This document shows positions 18,969-28,014 of a DNA stretch of 64,000 bases, piece after piece. The stretch comes from Bacillus salacetis (lineage in GTDB: Bacteria > Bacillota > Bacilli > Bacillales > Bacillaceae_B): positions 1 to 64,000 of the forward strand of contig NZ_QXIR01000016.1 of NCBI RefSeq assembly GCF_003581585.1, in the 5' to 3' direction. A model generated the notes under the pieces. That model worked only from the letters and a program-made list of their open reading frames with translations, searched no databases and was not told the DNA's origin. A program made the translations under genes and the position numbers. Position 1 is the first letter of the stretch; each line of letters begins with the position of its first letter.

Positions 18969-20888
18969 ATGGCTCAATCAAATGTAAAAGTTAGAGTGCA
19001 GAAGTTCGGTAACTTCCTGAGCTCCATGGTACTGCCGAATATTGGTGCTTTCATAGCATGGGGTCTGATTACAGCGTTATTCATCCCAACCGGCTTCTTT
19101 CCAAATGAAAGCCTTGCCAATTTAGTTGACCCGATGGTTAATTACCTGCTGCCTTTATTAATTGGTTATACGGGCGGTAAATTGATTTACGATCAGCGGG
19201 GAGGAGTCGTCGGTGCGATTGCAACAATGGGTGTCATTGTCGGTGCCCCTGAAACGCCGATGTTCCTTGGTGCGATGCTGATGGGTCCGTTAGGCGGATA
19301 CGTCATCAAGAAGTTTGATCAGCTGATCGAAGGGAAAATCAGGTCCGGCTTTGAAATGCTCGTCAATAATTTCTCTGCAGGAATCCTCGGTGCCATCGTT
19401 GCGATATTGGCTTACCTCGGCATAGGTCCAGCAGTCGATGCTTTCACAGAAGTACTTGTGACAGGAGTTGACTGGCTGGTAGATGCAGGTTTGCTGCCTT
19501 TGACAAGTATTCTGATCGAACCTGGAAAGATCTTATTCCTGAACAACGCTATTAACCATGGTATTTTGTCCCCGATTGGTTTGGAACAATCTGAATCGAC
19601 AGGGAAATCGATCATGTTCCTATTGGAAGCGAATCCTGGACCGGGTATTGGTGTCCTGCTGGCATTCATGTTCTTCGGGAAAGGTACGGCGAAACAGTCA
19701 GCGTCTGGAGCCGGAATCATTCATTTCTTCGGAGGGATCCATGAGATCTACTTCCCTTATATTCTAATGAAACCCAAGCTTTTCCTTTCCGTCATCCTGG
19801 GCGGAATGAGCGGTGTGTTCACTCTGGTATTGTTAGGCGGAGGTCTTTCTGCGCCTGCCTCACCGGGAAGCATTATCGCTATTACAGCTGTAACCCCTAA
19901 TGATGGAATGGTTTATGTGGCAAACTATGCAGCTGTCCTTGTAGCAGCAGCTGTTTCCTTTGCGGTCTCTGCTGTGATACTGAAGACGAGCAAGGAAACA
20001 GATGAAGATATAGACAAAGCAACGAAGAAAATGGAAGAAATGAAAGGCAAGAAGAGTTCTGTTGCCGGCCATGTGTCAGGAGCACAAGCTCAAGGGACAC
20101 TTCCTGAAGAAGTCAACAAAATCGTCTTTGCATGTGATGCCGGTATGGGATCAAGTGCAATGGGTGCTTCTCTCCTTCGCAAGAAAGTGAAAGAAGCGGG
20201 CTTGGATGTATCTGTTACAAATACAGCAATCAGCAGCATCCCTGCTGATGCTCAAGTCGTCATCACACAAGAAGAGCTGACGCCAAGAGCACAAAATAAG
20301 ATGCCGAATGCCTATCATATTTCAGTGGATAACTTCTTATCCAGCCCTGAATACGACAAGTTGATTGCAAGCCTGCAGGATGGCATCACAGAGGAACAGG
20401 CTGAACTTGTTGAAGAGTCGGAAACAGATGCTGCCGGCACAGAGCCGAATGCAGATAAAGATGATGATCTTTTACTGGAGGAAAATATCTTCATCGGAAA
20501 AAAATTCGCCGACAAAGAAGAAGCCATCCGATTTGCCGGGGAGGCATTAGCGAAAGCCGGCTATGTGGAAGACAGCTATGTGGATGCCATGATTGACCGT
20601 GAAGGGATTACAACCACTTATATGGGGAATAACGTAGCAATCCCCCATGGTACGGAGGAAGCCAAGAAGGCGGTTCTTAAATCAGGCTTTACAGTCATTC
20701 AAGTTCCTGATGGTGTCGACTTTAACGGAGAGCAGGCGAAGCTGATCTTCGGTATTGCCGGGAAAGATGGTACACACTTGGAGATCCTGTCAGGGATTGC
20801 CGTCATCTGTTCTGAGCAGGAAAATGTCGACCAAATGGTCCAGGCGAAAACAGCAAAAGAATTGAAAGATATCATCAACAGTAAATAA
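18969..20888 (+). CDS. mtlA: Mannitol-specific PTS transporter EIICBA, fused
   Basis: A 639-residue membrane protein that imports mannitol and phosphorylates it to mannitol-1-phosphate. EIIC (about 1-340) has multiple membrane segments and the family's HFFGGIHEIYFP loop. EIIB carries its phosphorylated cysteine in ACDAGMGSSAMG (Cys389). After an acidic linker, EIIA (about 495-639) has its active histidine in NVAIPHGTEE (His560). In Bacillus subtilis EIIA is a separate protein, MtlF, so this gene has the fused layout known from enteric bacteria. AAAGGAAG supports the ATG at 18969 rather than 18915. It heads mtlA-mtlR-mtlD. Confidence 0.95.
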   Translation: MAQSNVKVRVQKFGNFLSSMVLPNIGAFIAWGLITALFIPTGFFPNESLANLVDPMVNYLLPLLIGYTGGKLIYDQRGGVVGAIATMGVIVGAPETPMFLGAMLMGPLGGYVIKKFDQLIEGKIRSGFEMLVNNFSAGILGAIVAILAYLGIGPAVDAFTEVLVTGVDWLVDAGLLPLTSILIEPGKILFLNNAINHGILSPIGLEQSESTGKSIMFLLEANPGPGIGVLLAFMFFGKGTAKQSASGAGIIHFFGGIHEIYFPYILMKPKLFLSVILGGMSGVFTLVLLGGGLSAPASPGSIIAITAVTPNDGMVYVANYAAVLVAAAVSFAVSAVILKTSKETDEDIDKATKKMEEMKGKKSSVAGHVSGAQAQGTLPEEVNKIVFACDAGMGSSAMGASLLRKKVKEAGLDVSVTNTAISSIPADAQVVITQEELTPRAQNKMPNAYHISVDNFLSSPEYDKLIASLQDGITEEQAELVEESETDAAGTEPNADKDDDLLLEENIFIGKKFADKEEAIRFAGEALAKAGYVEDSYVDAMIDREGITTTYMGNNVAIPHGTEEAKKAVLKSGFTVIQVPDGVDFNGEQAKLIFGIAGKDGTHLEILSGIAVICSEQENVDQMVQAKTAKELKDIINSK

Positions 20889-20898
20889 GGATTACATG

Positions 20899-20925
20899 AG
20901 AAAGGCGGGGGTTACCTGCCTTTCT
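20899..20925 (+). terminator. Hairpin between mtlA and mtlR
   Basis: An 8-bp stem AGAAAGGC/GCCTTTCT lies 10 bp after the mtlA stop. There is no T-tract, so it may be an attenuator or processing hairpin that lowers mtlR relative to mtlA. Confidence 0.45.
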
Positions 20926-20989
20926 GTTCTGCGTTATGAAGGAATGGCTGGCAAGAAGGGAAGCTTATAGAAGAAATGAGTGGATAAAG

Positions 20990-23077
20990 ATGCTGATTAC
21001 CTCCAGGGAGAAATCCATCATTGATGTAATAATCAGGACTTCGGGTAAGCATACGGTCTCTACATTGGCAGATTACTTGAACGTCAGCGGGAGAACCGTA
21101 CAGCGGAATCTGAAGTCGGTAGAGAAGATACTGAAAGAATATAACTTGGAGTTGAAACGGACCACAAGCGACGGCCTTTTTATTGATGGAACGAATGAAC
21201 ATATTTATAAGCTGATCCAAAAGTTAGCCGATATTGTCCCTACAGATGAAACACCTGAGGAAAGGAAGTTAAGCCTGCTGATCATTTTGCTTCACGAAGG
21301 GCCTTATTTTAAAAAGCAGGTGCTCGCGAGCCAGCTGGGAATCAGCCCGGCTACTCTTACTGCCTATCTTGATGAGCTGGCAGACTGGCTGAATAAGTTT
21401 TCCGTGACTGTGACGAGGAAAAGGGGAGTAGGTGTTGAGGTTACTGCTGAAGAGGCAAGTAAGCGGCACGCCCTTGCAAATTTCTTTTTGGTGTATTTTT
21501 ATGAAGAGATCATTGAGAGTTTATATTTGCTGCAAAGAGGCAGACATCCGGCTGAACCGGTCCTGGGATACCTTCTTCCGGATATTATGGCGGCAGTTGA
21601 TCAAACCGCATCTTCCATTCTAAGCAAAGAACAGATGAAATTGACCGACAGTGACTATATCAGGCTCATCATCTATATCTGTCTGACGATCCAAAGAACC
21701 ACTAATCATTTTCTTCTGGACAATGTCCATAAGGAGGATAATGAGTACACAAGTGAAATCAGGTTGATGACGAGCATCATGGAAGAGCTGGAACTGAAAT
21801 TCAGCACCCGGGTCCAAGGGAGTGACATCCATTTTTTGAGTTTGATTCTAAAGGGATCGAAAGTCCAAGCTTCAGATGCCATTGATTATGACAGCATCAT
21901 CCTCGGGCAGTTGATCAAAAAGGTGATAGAAGATGTCTCATTGAAGCTTCATGTTGACCTGACAGACGATTTTTCTTTATACCAGGGATTGCTGGCGCAC
22001 ATGGAGCCCTCCATCTTCCGGCTGAAACAGCAGATGGAGCTCTTCAACCCTTTAACAGAAGAAATCAAGAAAAAGTATCCTGTCCTGTTCATGGCTGTTA
22101 AGAAAAGCCTGGAAAGTGAATTTGATGACATAGGGTTTCCCGATGATGAAGTAGCCTTCATCGTCCTTCATTTTGGTTCTGCATTACTTATGAATGAAGA
22201 AAAGGTGAAAATCAATGCAGTGGTGGTCTGTCCCACCGGGATCGGTACTTCCAAGATGCTCGCAAGCCGAATACAGAAAGAACTCCCGGAGATCAACACA
22301 GTCGAGATTCTTTCACTTAAAGATTTTCAAACCTCGGCCCTTAAGGACTATGATATTGTCATTTCGACGGTAAGGCTTCCCTTTACAGACATTGATTATA
22401 CGCTGGTAAGCCCTCTGCTGAGTGATTCAGAGATCGGGTCCATACGGAATTACTTACAAAACAACTTAGAGAAGCTTACAAGGAACAAAAGATACTTACG
22501 GAATGAAGACCCCTCTTCCTCCTCTGTAAAAGAGGTTCAGCCAGGGGTGAGGGAGCTTTTACAGGAAATAAAGGATGTCCATGCAAGTGTTGAATCAATC
22601 CTCGATAATTTCCGTGTTTATCGCAAACATCATTCTGCCGGACACTCTGACGTATTGAATATGATGGCTGAACAGGCAGAAAAAGATGGCCTGCTTATTG
22701 ATTCAAAAGAGGTTATGCGGGAATTGGAAGAGAGGGAGAAAAAAGGCGGTCTCGGAATCCCCGATACCAGCATGGGCTTGTTCCACTGCCGCAGCGGGAG
22801 TATACAGGAATTGATTTTTCAGGTAGCACATTTGGAACAGCCTTGCTTGATCAGGGGGATGGATGGCAGGGACATGTCCATGAAAAGCCTGTTGTTGATG
22901 CTTGCACCTGCCGACATGAGTAAGAGGGAACAGGAGATACTAAGCCTCATAAGCACAAGCATCATCGAGAACAAGATGTCGATGATGATTTTCTCATCTT
23001 CCAATGAGGCGATGATTCGAAAAAAACTAGAAGAACTATTCTTGGATTATCTGCAAAATAATTTAGTAAAGGAATGA
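20990..23077 (+). CDS. mtlR: Mannitol operon activator MtlR
   Basis: A 695-residue PTS-regulated activator. In order: N-terminal HTH (TVSTLADYLNVSGRTVQRNL), a second HTH (LASQLGISPATLTAYLDEL), two PRD domains (about 190-400), an EIIB-like domain with cysteine in VVVCPTGIGTSKML, and an EIIA-like domain at the C-terminus. Phosphorylation of the PRD and EII-like domains by PTS proteins ties activity to mannitol transport. A frame extension to ATG 20936 exists, but starting at 20990 gives the length of B. subtilis MtlR and begins with MLITSREKSIIDVI, which matches the family. Its stop overlaps the region before mtlD. Confidence 0.92.
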   Translation: MLITSREKSIIDVIIRTSGKHTVSTLADYLNVSGRTVQRNLKSVEKILKEYNLELKRTTSDGLFIDGTNEHIYKLIQKLADIVPTDETPEERKLSLLIILLHEGPYFKKQVLASQLGISPATLTAYLDELADWLNKFSVTVTRKRGVGVEVTAEEASKRHALANFFLVYFYEEIIESLYLLQRGRHPAEPVLGYLLPDIMAAVDQTASSILSKEQMKLTDSDYIRLIIYICLTIQRTTNHFLLDNVHKEDNEYTSEIRLMTSIMEELELKFSTRVQGSDIHFLSLILKGSKVQASDAIDYDSIILGQLIKKVIEDVSLKLHVDLTDDFSLYQGLLAHMEPSIFRLKQQMELFNPLTEEIKKKYPVLFMAVKKSLESEFDDIGFPDDEVAFIVLHFGSALLMNEEKVKINAVVVCPTGIGTSKMLASRIQKELPEINTVEILSLKDFQTSALKDYDIVISTVRLPFTDIDYTLVSPLLSDSEIGSIRNYLQNNLEKLTRNKRYLRNEDPSSSSVKEVQPGVRELLQEIKDVHASVESILDNFRVYRKHHSAGHSDVLNMMAEQAEKDGLLIDSKEVMRELEEREKKGGLGIPDTSMGLFHCRSGSIQELIFQVAHLEQPCLIRGMDGRDMSMKSLLLMLAPADMSKREQEILSLISTSIIENKMSMMIFSSSNEAMIRKKLEELFLDYLQNNLVKE

Positions 23078-23082
23078 TGACA

Positions 23083-24222
23083 ATGAAAAAAGCAGTTCAT
23101 TTCGGTGCCGGAAATATCGGCCGGGGATTTATAGGCGCCCTCTTTTCACAATCCGATTATCATGTAACTTTCATCGATATTGCGGAGCAAATCATCAATA
23201 AGCTGAATGACGAAAAGCAGTATAATGTTGTGCTGGCAACAGAAGCAAAAGAGACCGTAACAATTGAGAATGTATCAGGCTTGAATAATCTTCATCAGGA
23301 AGATGAAGTCATCAATACGATTGCTGAAGCATCGTATCTGACAACCGCCATCGGACCCAATATCCTGCCAAGAATTGCCCCATTGATTGCCCGCGGGATT
23401 GCCAATCGTGTTGCATCCACCGATGAAAAACTATTTGTAATCGCATGTGAAAACCAAATCGGAGCAACAGATATCCTTAAAGGACATATCCTTGATAACC
23501 TGGATGAAGAAACAAAAGGTAAGCTCGATGGACGCGTTTACTTCTTCAATTCAGCAGTGGACCGCATCGTTCCGATCCAGGATCAGGATTCACTGGATGT
23601 GCTTGTTGAGCCTTATTATGAGTGGGTTGTAGAAACAACAGAAGAAATTCCGCCTGTAAGCGGCATGACGATTGTAGAAGATCTTGCTCCATTCATTGAG
23701 AGAAAATTATTTACGGTTAATACCGGCCATGCTGTCATTGCCTATTTCGGCTATCTTCAAGGAAAAGAAACGATTGACCAAACTCTTGCCGATGAGCAAA
23801 TTGCGAATCAGGTAAGGGATACCCTGAAAGAAACGGGTGCTTACTTAGTGAAGCAATACGGGCTGGATGAAGACGAACATATGGCATATATTAATAAGAA
23901 TATCGAACGATTCAAAAATCCTTATTTAAATGATGGAGTGACAAGGGTCGGCCGTGCGCCTATCCGTAAATTGGGACCGGAAGACCGGCTGGTGCGCCCG
24001 ACTACAGAAGCGCAGAAAGCGGGGCTGTCCTATTCCAATCTTGCAAAAGCAATAGCGGCTGCGCTGCTGTTTGACTACGAAAAGGATGAAGAGGCAATGG
24101 AAATCCAGAATATGATCAAGGAATCTGGAGTTGCAGGGGTCCTTAAAAAAGTGAGCCATCTGGATGAAGAAAGTGAAATTACACGTGAAGTCATTAAGCA
24201 ATATGAATTATTGAAGAAATAG
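23083..24222 (+). CDS. mtlD: Mannitol-1-phosphate 5-dehydrogenase
   Basis: A 379-residue NAD-dependent enzyme that oxidises mannitol-1-phosphate to fructose-6-phosphate. The N-terminal Rossmann motif HFGAGNIGRGFIG and the catalytic-domain segment NTGHAVIAYFGY are typical of MtlD. AAAGGA at 23068-23073 is spaced for the ATG at 23083 and too close to that at 23074. It completes the mannitol pathway begun by mtlA and is followed by a strong terminator. Confidence 0.96.
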   Translation: MKKAVHFGAGNIGRGFIGALFSQSDYHVTFIDIAEQIINKLNDEKQYNVVLATEAKETVTIENVSGLNNLHQEDEVINTIAEASYLTTAIGPNILPRIAPLIARGIANRVASTDEKLFVIACENQIGATDILKGHILDNLDEETKGKLDGRVYFFNSAVDRIVPIQDQDSLDVLVEPYYEWVVETTEEIPPVSGMTIVEDLAPFIERKLFTVNTGHAVIAYFGYLQGKETIDQTLADEQIANQVRDTLKETGAYLVKQYGLDEDEHMAYINKNIERFKNPYLNDGVTRVGRAPIRKLGPEDRLVRPTTEAQKAGLSYSNLAKAIAAALLFDYEKDEEAMEIQNMIKESGVAGVLKKVSHLDEESEITREVIKQYELLKK

Positions 24223-24239
24223 CAGAATAGCTTTATTCA

Positions 24240-24280
24240 GCTTGCAGAAAAGGCAGCCAGCCATTCTGCAAGCTTTTTTG
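24240..24280 (+). terminator. Terminator of the mannitol operon
   Basis: A 10-bp perfect stem GCTTGCAGAA/TTCTGCAAGC followed by TTTTTTG. Confidence 0.9.
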
Positions 24281-24399
24281 TTTTCCGTTTTTTTTATGAC
24301 GGCCCTTGACAAAGAATTAAATCGCCCTTATAGTTACTTTAACACATAAAAGCATAAAAGCGTTGAAGCGTTGAAGGGTTTAAGTGCTAAAGTTTAATT

Positions 24400-24612
24400 T
24401 TATATCTTCAGCTTGTGGAAGGAGTAGCTGATAAGTGCGCAGCAGTCAGAGACTGGATGGAAGGTGAAAGTCCAGGCAGCTTATCTAAGTGAATTACACC
24501 ACAGTGAATGGCTGATGAACAATACAAGTGGATGAGTCTTTACGGATTCGTCAACAAGGGTGGTACCGCGGAGCTTCTTCGTCCCTTATTGGGGAGAAGG
24601 GCTTTTTTTTAT
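24400..24612 (+). promoter_or_regulatory. Tyrosine T-box leader of phhA
   Basis: The T-box sequence AGGGTGGTACCGCGG is at 24557-24571 and is followed by a terminator hairpin ending in eight Ts. In stem I the specifier context GAAT-TAC-ACC (24491-24500) places the codon TAC at 24495-24497, which reads uncharged tRNA-Tyr. The same GAAT-TAC context occurs in the tyrZ leader in this window, which supports the reading. Tyrosine shortage would therefore switch on phenylalanine hydroxylation. The 5' boundary is approximate. Confidence 0.88.
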
Positions 24613-24707
24613 TGAGAAAAATAAGCACAGTCCTTACTCCCACACGTTATGCCTTAAAGGCACAATACCAGAACGCGAATAACAAAATGCAGGAGAGGAT
24701 GAGTTGT

Positions 24708-26462
24708 ATGAGCACCACGTTAGCAAAGGAAATTCCACTTCATCTTAGAGAGTTTGTTTCGACACAAAATTACGAGGACTACACGCCTTCCGACCATGCG
24801 GTTTGGCGTTATGTCATGAGGCAGAACCATGCCTTTTTGGAAGACAGGGCGCATCCTGCATTCGTTAAAGGGTTAAAGGGGTCGGGAATAGCGATTGAAA
24901 AGATCCCTGAAGTCAGTGAAATGAATGAAGCACTGGGGAAAATCGGCTGGGGAGCGGTGATTGTGGATGGATTGATTCCAGGAACTGCATTCTTTGATCT
25001 TCAGGCACATGGAATCCTTCCGATTGCCACAGACATCCGCAAAGTTTCCAATATTGAATACACACCTGCTCCGGACATTTTACATGAAGCCGCAGGCCAT
25101 GCGCCGATCCTGTTTGATTCCACTTACTCCGCATTTGTGAAGAAAATCGGCGCTGCAGGGGCTAAAGCTTTTGCAACAAAAAAGGAGCACGAGGCTTTTG
25201 AAGCTGTCAGGATCCTTACGATTGTTAAGGAAAGCCCCGACTCGACAAAAGAGGAAATTCTGGAGGCAGAACGAAACGTCAGGGAAAAGCAGGCATTGGT
25301 AGAGCAGGATTCCGAAGCAGAACAGATTTCCCGTTTGTTCTGGTGGACAGTGGAATTTGGATTGATAGGTGAACTGGAAAAGCCTATGGTCTACGGAGCA
25401 GGTCTGCTGTCCTCGGTAGGGGAAAGCAAGGCATGCCTGTCTGATAAGGTCAGGAAGATTCCTTTCAGTATAGAAGAATGTATAAAGACATCCTACGACG
25501 TCACGACAATGCAGAAGCAGCTGTTTGTATGCAAAAGCTTTGAAGAATTAATTCAGGCTGTCGAGGAGTTTTCCGCATCCATGGCATACCGGACTGGTGG
25601 TGCTTCTGCTGTACAGAAAGCAATCAAGTCGGAAAAACTTGCAACAGTAGAGTTCAATTCAGGACTCCAGGTTTCTGGTGTCTTCAGTGAAATGATGAAA
25701 AATGAAGAGGGGGAGCCAACATTCATCAGGACAACCGGGGAAACCGCCCTGGCAGTTCATAACCGTGAATTAAAAGGGCATTCGAAGATGACCCATCCCG
25801 ATGGTTTCGGAGCTCCCGTCGGGCCGCTTGAAGGGGATGTCTTCCTTGAAACACTAAGCCAGGATGAGATGAGGCATGCGGGAGTTGAAATTGGGAATGA
25901 AGTCCACTTAACGTTCAAAAGCGGCATCACATTGGAAGGCGGGATTACCGGCATTATAAGGGAAGATGGCAAGACAATATTGCTGTCCTTCACAAATTGT
26001 ACTGTTAAGCAAAGGGACGAAATCCTTTTCCATCCTTCATGGGGACCATTTGATCTGCCGGTGGGAAGCAGCATTCGTTCGGCATATCCCGGGGCTGCTG
26101 ACCACTCCTCTTTCTTATCAGATGAGAATCCAGAGGTCGAAACTGCCTCAGCCAACACAGAGCTGGGCGAGCTTGAGATCCTGTACCAGGCAGTCAGGGA
26201 AATAAGGGAAAATGGGCTGGGAGCAGAACCTGAAACCAGAAGACTACAGGAGATAGCAGCGGAATTAAGAGCACATCATCATGATGAATGGTTATTAAGG
26301 CTGGAAATTTTAGAGCTTTTAATAGAAAGTGGCCTTCTTCCAGAAGAAGCAGGTGAATTGCAGGATGAACTGGTGCACCTCGCCGAAACCCCTCAGTTTA
26401 AGAGGTTGATAGAAAATGGTCTGGCTTTGATTCCGGCAGCCGTTCAGGAGGTCAGTTCATGA
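24708..26462 (+). CDS. phhA: Phenylalanine 4-monooxygenase (phenylalanine hydroxylase)
   Basis: A 584-residue non-haem iron, tetrahydropterin-dependent hydroxylase converting phenylalanine to tyrosine. Iron ligands are visible as HEAAGH (His126, His131) and the glutamate in WWTVEFGL (Glu216), within a catalytic domain spanning about 20-340. The remaining 240 residues form an additional C-terminal region found in Bacillus-type enzymes and absent from the short proteobacterial PhhA; its function is unknown to me. AGGAGAGG supports ATG 24708; the frame extends upstream into the T-box, which is not coding. T-box control by tRNA-Tyr points to tyrosine synthesis rather than phenylalanine breakdown. 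Confidence 0.92.
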   Translation: MSTTLAKEIPLHLREFVSTQNYEDYTPSDHAVWRYVMRQNHAFLEDRAHPAFVKGLKGSGIAIEKIPEVSEMNEALGKIGWGAVIVDGLIPGTAFFDLQAHGILPIATDIRKVSNIEYTPAPDILHEAAGHAPILFDSTYSAFVKKIGAAGAKAFATKKEHEAFEAVRILTIVKESPDSTKEEILEAERNVREKQALVEQDSEAEQISRLFWWTVEFGLIGELEKPMVYGAGLLSSVGESKACLSDKVRKIPFSIEECIKTSYDVTTMQKQLFVCKSFEELIQAVEEFSASMAYRTGGASAVQKAIKSEKLATVEFNSGLQVSGVFSEMMKNEEGEPTFIRTTGETALAVHNRELKGHSKMTHPDGFGAPVGPLEGDVFLETLSQDEMRHAGVEIGNEVHLTFKSGITLEGGITGIIREDGKTILLSFTNCTVKQRDEILFHPSWGPFDLPVGSSIRSAYPGAADHSSFLSDENPEVETASANTELGELEILYQAVREIRENGLGAEPETRRLQEIAAELRAHHHDEWLLRLEILELLIESGLLPEEAGELQDELVHLAETPQFKRLIENGLALIPAAVQEVSS

Positions 26463-26752
26463 AAAGAGCAAGCGAGAAAGAGGCGTTGACTGCTCTGCAG
26501 GATATAGCGTGCTGGAAGCGTAAGGACGAAAAATGGATCGAACGCCGCTTCAAGTTTCAGGAGTTCATGGAAGGTATCGGCTTTGTGGACAGGATAGCTG
26601 AGATAGCAGAGGATATGGAGCATCACCCTTTTATCTCTATTCAATACAAGGTCGTGACTTTAAGCTTAACTTCCTGGAATGAAAGGGGATTGACAGCCCT
26701 CGATTTCGAAGCTGCTTTTAAATACAACCAGATCTATGACACCATGAAGTAG
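26459..26752 (+). CDS. phhB: Pterin-4a-carbinolamine dehydratase
   Basis: A 97-residue enzyme that dehydrates the pterin carbinolamine formed by phenylalanine hydroxylase, so the cofactor can be recycled. The family signature is visible: EHHPFISIQY with the paired histidines, then SLTSW and a conserved aspartate in GLTALDFEAA. It overlaps phhA by an ATGA and has CAGGAGG inside the phhA end, so the two are translationally coupled and share the T-box. Confidence 0.95.
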   Translation: MKRASEKEALTALQDIACWKRKDEKWIERRFKFQEFMEGIGFVDRIAEIAEDMEHHPFISIQYKVVTLSLTSWNERGLTALDFEAAFKYNQIYDTMK

Positions 26753-26754
26753 GG

Positions 26755-26795
26755 AGAAAGGGCATATCAGCTTTGATATGCCCTTTCTATAGTTT
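26755..26795 (+). terminator. Terminator of phhA-phhB
   Basis: A 15-bp perfect stem (AGAAAGGGCATATCA with its complement) followed by ATAGTTTTTTT. Confidence 0.92.
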
Positions 26796-26931
26796 TTTTA
26801 ATTGTTAACGCTGCTGCTGCATACTCCGGATTTCAAAAGATTTTTTTCCGAAAGCAGAAATGAACTATCATCCATTCTTTTAAATAGAGGTGTCTATTTC
26901 CAGAGGGGATAAATTCCAAATGAAAAAGTGA

Positions 26932-27888
26932 TCAATATCCCTTTTTATAGTCGACCAGGTTAATTGCGGGCTCTTTTCCTTCAAGGAAATTCTTAAGGTT
27001 TGGAATGAAGATATCTTCAATGACCCGTTTATTATATAACTCAGTCGATCCGGCAGTATGAGGAGTAATGATGACATTCTCCATTTCCCAAAGAGGGCTG
27101 TCCTTTTCAAGCGGCTCTTTTTCAAAAACATCAAGCCCCGCTCCGGCAATTCTCTTTGTTTGCAATGCGTCAATCAGCTCCTGCTCTTTGATTGTCTCTC
27201 CACGGCCGATATTGATGAGAAAAGCGGACTCTTTCATAAGCTGGAATTCCTTTTTGCCAAACATTTCCCGGGTAGCTTCTGTGAGCGGGACGGTGATGAC
27301 TATGTAATCACAACGCGGCAGAATATCGTGAAGCTCATCGGTACGGTACATCTCGTCAACATATTGAGCTTCCCTTCCAGAATGGCGGACACCGAGAACG
27401 GTCATTCCGAAAGCTTTGGCAATTTTGGCTGTTTCTTTCCCGATGGCTCCTACCCCGATGATCCCTATGGTCTTTCCGTGAATCTCGAGTTTAAGCCCGG
27501 AGTGAGCCCATTCTTTTTGTTCCTGATTTCGCACATAGGCATTGATTTTTCTTGTAAGGCCGAGCATCATGGCAAAAATCGTTTCTGATATTGGATAGGC
27601 ATGGACTCCGTTGGCACTTGTAACCATGATTTCCTGAGATTCCATTTCCTTTAAGGGAAGGCTGTCGACACCTGCACTCCAGGTTTGGATCCACCGCAGC
27701 GGTGTGGTGCTCCGCAATGCTTTTTCTTCCATGCTCTTCTTCCAGCCTGCAATGACCTCAGCTTCTGCCAAGTGATCCTCCCAGTTGTCCGGTTCCTTGC
27801 CGGCAATGATTTCCCAGCCAGGTGCTGCCTGCCGGATACTCTCCATTTGTCTCTCTTCGATATCTTGTGCAATGATCAGCTTTTTCAT
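26932..27888 (-). CDS. D-isomer-specific 2-hydroxyacid dehydrogenase
   Basis: A 318-residue NAD(P)-dependent oxidoreductase of the phosphoglycerate dehydrogenase-like family. The NAD-binding motif GIIGVGAIGKETA is at about residue 140, LINIGRGE follows, and the catalytic histidine lies in VIITPHTAGS near the C-terminus. The exact 2-hydroxyacid substrate cannot be read from sequence. The start at 27888 is preceded by GGGAGGAAGCAAAG, better than the upstream ATG at 27930. It is a single gene, convergent with phhA-phhB. Confidence 0.88.
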   Translation of the reverse strand: MKKLIIAQDIEERQMESIRQAAPGWEIIAGKEPDNWEDHLAEAEVIAGWKKSMEEKALRSTTPLRWIQTWSAGVDSLPLKEMESQEIMVTSANGVHAYPISETIFAMMLGLTRKINAYVRNQEQKEWAHSGLKLEIHGKTIGIIGVGAIGKETAKIAKAFGMTVLGVRHSGREAQYVDEMYRTDELHDILPRCDYIVITVPLTEATREMFGKKEFQLMKESAFLINIGRGETIKEQELIDALQTKRIAGAGLDVFEKEPLEKDSPLWEMENVIITPHTAGSTELYNKRVIEDIFIPNLKNFLEGKEPAINLVDYKKGY

Positions 27889-28014
27889 CTTTGCTTCCTC
27901 CCATCGTTTCTCCTGATATAATAATATCAAAATTATCTGAACAACAGTAAATAATGGGTTTTTACTAGTATAATGGATAAATCACCATGACTAGACAGAA
28001 AGAGGGAAAGATTC

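Noticed and set aside
24528-24707. N-terminal extension of phenylalanine hydroxylase
   Set aside because: This sequence is the T-box and its terminator; the ribosome site and family start agree on 24708.
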